Positions 7,195-9,228 of a stretch of 9,228 nucleotides of DNA are shown one piece after another. The stretch is from Roseiflexaceae bacterium (lineage in GTDB: Bacteria > Chloroflexota > Chloroflexia > Chloroflexales > Roseiflexaceae). The notes under the pieces were generated by a model. It did no database searches and was not told where the DNA came from. It saw only the letters and a program-made list of their open reading frames with translations. The position numbers and the translations under genes are program-made. The first letter of the stretch is position 1, and every line of letters starts with the position of its first letter. The stretch spans positions 1 through 9,228 of the forward strand of contig CANHPK010000040.1 of assembly GCA_947462525.1 (NCBI GenBank), in the 5' to 3' direction.

Positions 7195-8610
7195 CTATAC
7201 CATCTCTTGCGTTCGATTCGTCGATTCCCTGGTCCCACGTATGACAAGCCATGTGACCCACCCTGCATGGAGGCACCATTCGACCCACACCTGCTCGAGT
7301 TGCCATTGGAGCGGTGCGGGTAACGCCGCAATTGCAATCGAACCATCGATGATCCAAGCAAATGCAGGGATGGCAATCCAGGCGGCCACACTGCCACATA
7401 TCGGCGAAATCCAGGCAATCAATGTTACTCCTGCCCCGGTTGCCATCGCAAAAGGCACAACGGGTGTGATAATCATGTTCGCCAACAGTGACCACGGAGA
7501 CGGCGATCCAAGTCGACATAACATGATTGGTAGGGTAGGAATTTGTGCTGCAATCGTCGCTGACAGCCCTTCACGCGCCCAACCAAGTTGTTGCGAACCA
7601 AGTGGAGTCCGCGCGAGCACGCCATCTACGTCGTTCCCAAAACCAATCAGGCCAATCGTCGCAAATGTACTCAGTTGAAATCCCAAATCCCATAGCGTCA
7701 GCGGGTCACCCGTACTCATGAGCCATACCGCGACTGCAATGATGTTCCACATGTCTCGTGGTCGGTCGAGCCATTTGCCGAAGACCATCACCGCCCCCAT
7801 GTAGCCCGCTCGTACCACTGCCGCAGAAGCACCCGTAAAGATGACATAGACGCCGATAACCGTCAGTGGGATGATGAGTGACCATATCCCCTGCACGCGA
7901 CATGCGTGTATGAGCATTTGACAGAGTGCAGCCACAATGGTGATGTTCCACCCCGAAATCACCAAGATGTGCGATGTCCCACTGCTTCGAAAAGCCTGCG
8001 CTACAGGTTCACTGACATCTCCACCGATTCCCAGTAACATTCCAACCACGACACTCGCTATTGGCTCGCGGAAAACCATCTGGATGGTGCGCTGTGTTGC
8101 CAGGCGCATACGTTCACACCGCACGAGCCACCCGTCCCCAGCTGTAATCAGCGGGGTTTCCTTCAGAACCAACGTCCCAATGACGTGGCGCTTGCGCAAG
8201 CTCGCCTCATACGCGCTCCGCTCGACATCGAATGGGCGAACGGTGCCCGACACGTTGAGCTGCATGCCACGCAACAACACGGGTTCGGGCGGGAGCGTGA
8301 CGAGAAATCCATACCCGTTTTCGCTCCGGACAAGGACACGTTGCTCGAGCCAATTCGCACGTACGTCCGAGACCGTAACCGTCTGCCGGGTCAGGACCGT
8401 TGGCACGGGTTCTGGCATCCATTGATACCATGCCATGCGACCAGCACCGGCCATACAGGCTACCAATAACCAGCACAGTCGTCGATCCTGTGGACGCAAC
8501 ACCATACAAACCCCTGCCACCGCACCGATAAGCACCGTAGCTAGTTCATACCAATCTTGTGCCACCATTCCAACCACCCACGCAACGACCACCAACCATA
8601 CTGTCTGCAT
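7195..8610 (-). CDS. comEC: ComEC/Rec2-type competence protein, short form without nuclease-like domain
   Basis: The protein has 471 residues from the ATG at 8610, preceded by GAGGTG five bases upstream. An upstream in-frame extension is possible on paper but would run through the terminator at 8696-8728, so this start is preferred. Two or three N-terminal helices (1-60) lead into a soluble region of about 70-155 resembling the DUF4131/OB-like domain. The polytopic Competence domain follows (about 185-455). Its hallmark is GTSHILVISGWN (211-222), the family's 'GTSHLLAISG' loop, and AAVVRAGYMG (263-272) matches the family's 'SxxRA..M' helix. ComEC forms the inner-membrane channel that takes up single-stranded DNA during natural transformation. 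The metallo-beta-lactamase-like domain that usually follows, in proteins of about 700-800 residues, is absent: the stop comes right after the last helix. No lactamase gene is adjacent. A separate role of such short ComEC-related proteins cannot be excluded. Confidence 0.9.
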   Translation of the reverse strand: MQTVWLVVVAWVVGMVAQDWYELATVLIGAVAGVCMVLRPQDRRLCWLLVACMAGAGRMAWYQWMPEPVPTVLTRQTVTVSDVRANWLEQRVLVRSENGYGFLVTLPPEPVLLRGMQLNVSGTVRPFDVERSAYEASLRKRHVIGTLVLKETPLITAGDGWLVRCERMRLATQRTIQMVFREPIASVVVGMLLGIGGDVSEPVAQAFRSSGTSHILVISGWNITIVAALCQMLIHACRVQGIWSLIIPLTVIGVYVIFTGASAAVVRAGYMGAVMVFGKWLDRPRDMWNIIAVAVWLMSTGDPLTLWDLGFQLSTFATIGLIGFGNDVDGVLARTPLGSQQLGWAREGLSATIAAQIPTLPIMLCRLGSPSPWSLLANMIITPVVPFAMATGAGVTLIAWISPICGSVAAWIAIPAFAWIIDGSIAIAALPAPLQWQLEQVWVEWCLHAGWVTWLVIRGTRESTNRTQEMV

Positions 8611-8695
8611 CGTGCACCTCGCTGATTGTTCAACCGACGCAGATGTCAAAAAAGGTACGCCTGGTTTGATGCGATCATGTGCAATTGGGCAATAA

Positions 8696-8728
8696 AAAAA
8701 CGTGCACATCAGCGATGTGCACGTTTTT
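8696..8728. terminator. Bidirectional intrinsic terminator, 15-bp perfect arms
   Basis: AAAAACGTGCACATC (8696-8710) and its exact reverse complement (8714-8728) flank a 3-base loop. The inner 11 bp are mixed-sequence stem and the outer 5 bp are A/T tracts. On the minus strand the stem is followed by seven U, and on the plus strand by five, so it can work both ways. In this context it ends transcription of the right-edge gene, or of the element at 8732-8910, before comEC. No gene on the plus strand is visible to use the other direction. Confidence 0.9.
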
Positions 8729-8795
8729 GTGTCATGGGAGGAGCGTGAACGGTTGAAGAACCTTCTCTGGAAGGCCACTGAACACTGGTGCCAGA

Positions 8796-8906
8796 GTTCT
8801 GCTCGGGACATGCGGTAAGCGCACGCTTTCCTCAGTACCAATACGGAAAACGGTATGCAAATGCTCCCTGCATGCGTTTCTTTTGCCTGTGGCAGGCGAG
8901 CAGAAC
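8796..8906. repeat. 10-bp inverted repeat with 91-bp spacer
   Basis: GTTCTGCTCG at 8796-8805 is the exact reverse complement of CGAGCAGAAC at 8897-8906. A smaller complementary pair (8820-8826 with 8870-8876) is nested inside. A perfect 10-bp match within some 180 bases is unlikely by chance, on the order of one or two percent by simple counting. Alternative helices compete with it: 8796-8799 can also pair with 8758-8761 beside CTCTGG/CCAGAG (8765-8770 and 8791-8796). Confidence 0.6.
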
Positions 8907-8910
8907 GCCG

Positions 8911-9228
8911 CTAGCTGTCTGGTTCTGTGTCGGCGTAGATGGTGCAGAGCCATACGGCTCGCTGTACCGCCTGCTGGATCGGGTCAATGTATTGTGTGCC
9001 GTTCCACACCGCCGAAACCGCAACACTCCCGCTGTCGACGAGGTGGAGTTGCACGATACAACGTGGGATTGGCATCGGTGCATTGGTCAGTCCCAACGCA
9101 CCAAGAGTGACCGCACTCGTGAGAACCGGCCTGCGAAACACCTCGACCCGTGTCTCGCTCATGGTGACGCGCCAGCGCAGTGCATCGGGCCGATTCCGCA
9201 TCACGCGATCGATTTTTTGAAAGAGATG
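8911..9228 (-). CDS. C-terminal part of an unrecognised protein (cut by right window edge)
   Basis: The frame is open from the right edge to a TAG at 8911-8913, giving 105 residues. The true start is most likely outside the window, although GTG at 9204 and ATG at 9201 are possible internal starts without a ribosome site. The visible part begins with a charged, probably helical stretch (LFQKIDRVMRNRPDALRW). A strand-rich segment follows with alternating hydrophobic residues around CIVQLHLVDSGSVAVSAVW, then a helix near the end (DPIQQAVQRAVWLCTIYA) and an acidic tail (ADTEPDS). It has no membrane segment. Its codon use resembles the neighbouring genes, and the other frames here are less protein-like. 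I do not recognise the family. It is separated from comEC by the strong terminator, so it belongs to a different transcription unit. Confidence 0.6.
   Translation of the reverse strand, partial: HLFQKIDRVMRNRPDALRWRVTMSETRVEVFRRPVLTSAVTLGALGLTNAPMPIPRCIVQLHLVDSGSVAVSAVWNGTQYIDPIQQAVQRAVWLCTIYADTEPDS

Larger units (their letters stand above)
8694..8910 (-). ncRNA. Possible structured RNA or 3'-UTR/leader element ending at a strong terminator (unassigned region)
   Basis: This stretch has no recognised gene, but its minus-strand transcript could fold into a branched structure. The outer stem pairs 8897-8906 with 8796-8805 (10 bp, perfect). An inner stem pairs 8870-8876 with 8820-8826 (7 bp). 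A small hairpin sits at 8885-8897. The inner stem contains a G-U pair on the minus strand that becomes a C-A mismatch on the plus strand, which favours a minus-strand RNA. The fold is followed by the terminator at 8696-8728. Three alternatives exist: the 3' UTR of the upstream gene, an attenuated leader of comEC, or a tiny protein. For the last, a GTG at 8824 with GAGG five bases upstream would give 30 residues ending at a TGA at 8732-8734, three bases before the terminator stem. I do not recognise an RNA family. Confidence 0.25.

Noticed and set aside
8644..8649. Perfect TTGACA on the minus strand upstream of comEC as a -35 box
   Set aside because: No acceptable -10 hexamer lies 16-18 bases downstream (AATCAG-like sequence), and the transcription start would fall inside or next to the ribosome site. 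It is too weak to list as a promoter, though it may contribute.
8758..8799. Resemblance of TCTGGAAGG and GCCACTG to parts of SRP RNA and the cobalamin riboswitch
   Set aside because: The remaining conserved blocks of both RNAs are missing on either strand, so the matches are too short to mean anything.
8611..8841. N-terminal extension of ComEC by 77 residues from a start near 8841
   Set aside because: It would translate through the 15-bp-arm terminator and its A/T tracts. The added sequence is not hydrophobic-helix-like, and the ATG at 8610 has a good GAGGTG ribosome site.
8911..8953. Frameshift joining the right-edge gene to the frame ending at 8732
   Set aside because: The natural end of the right-edge frame (helix then acidic tail) looks more protein-like than the shifted sequence in this overlap, so a shift is not needed. 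It stays only as a remote option.

Overview
The window is a bacterial chromosomal segment of moderate GC content (a little above 50% by eye). All recognisable genes lie on the minus strand, so transcription runs from right to left. No mobile element, tRNA, rRNA or CRISPR array is visible. The two large membrane proteins carry an extracytoplasmic beta-rich domain with 'YRWS ... FPG' and '(R)xLGVxV' signatures. From memory this arrangement is common in Chloroflexota membrane glycosyltransferases, so a Chloroflexota host is my best but weakly supported guess.

Layout in transcription order. (1) 9228-8911: the C-terminal 105 codons of an unrecognised gene that enters from the right edge. (2) 8910-8611: about 300 bases with no confident gene. 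They hold a set of nested complementary segments that could fold into a structured RNA on the minus strand, then a very strong palindromic terminator (8696-8728). (3) 8610-7195: a short ComEC/Rec2-type DNA-uptake channel protein without the usual C-terminal metallo-beta-lactamase domain. (4) 7159-6407: a CDP-alcohol phosphatidyltransferase matching the phosphatidylcholine synthase (Pcs) motif. (5) 6400-4673: an ABC exporter half-transporter with a degenerate ATP site. (6) 4658-2808: a polytopic GT-C-like membrane protein. (7) 2694-397: a larger paralogue of the same family. (8) 400-1: the N-terminal part of a class I SAM-dependent methyltransferase, cut by the left edge.

Genes 4 to 6 are separated by a few bases or overlap, and genes 7 and 8 overlap by ATGA. 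A 113-bp gap with a plausible promoter separates the two sub-blocks. ComEC is only 35 bp upstream of pcs with no terminator between them, so one long transcript from about 8640 is possible. Read together, pcs, the exporter, two putative lipid-linked glycosyltransferases and a methyltransferase look like a membrane-lipid or envelope-glycoconjugate locus: make a phospholipid, move a lipid or lipid-linked substrate across the membrane, glycosylate it on the outer face, and perhaps methylate a product. This joint pathway is inference from gene order only. The most notable individual points are the orphan degenerate ABC subunit, the repeated beta domain in the two GT-C-like proteins, and the possible structured RNA upstream of comEC.
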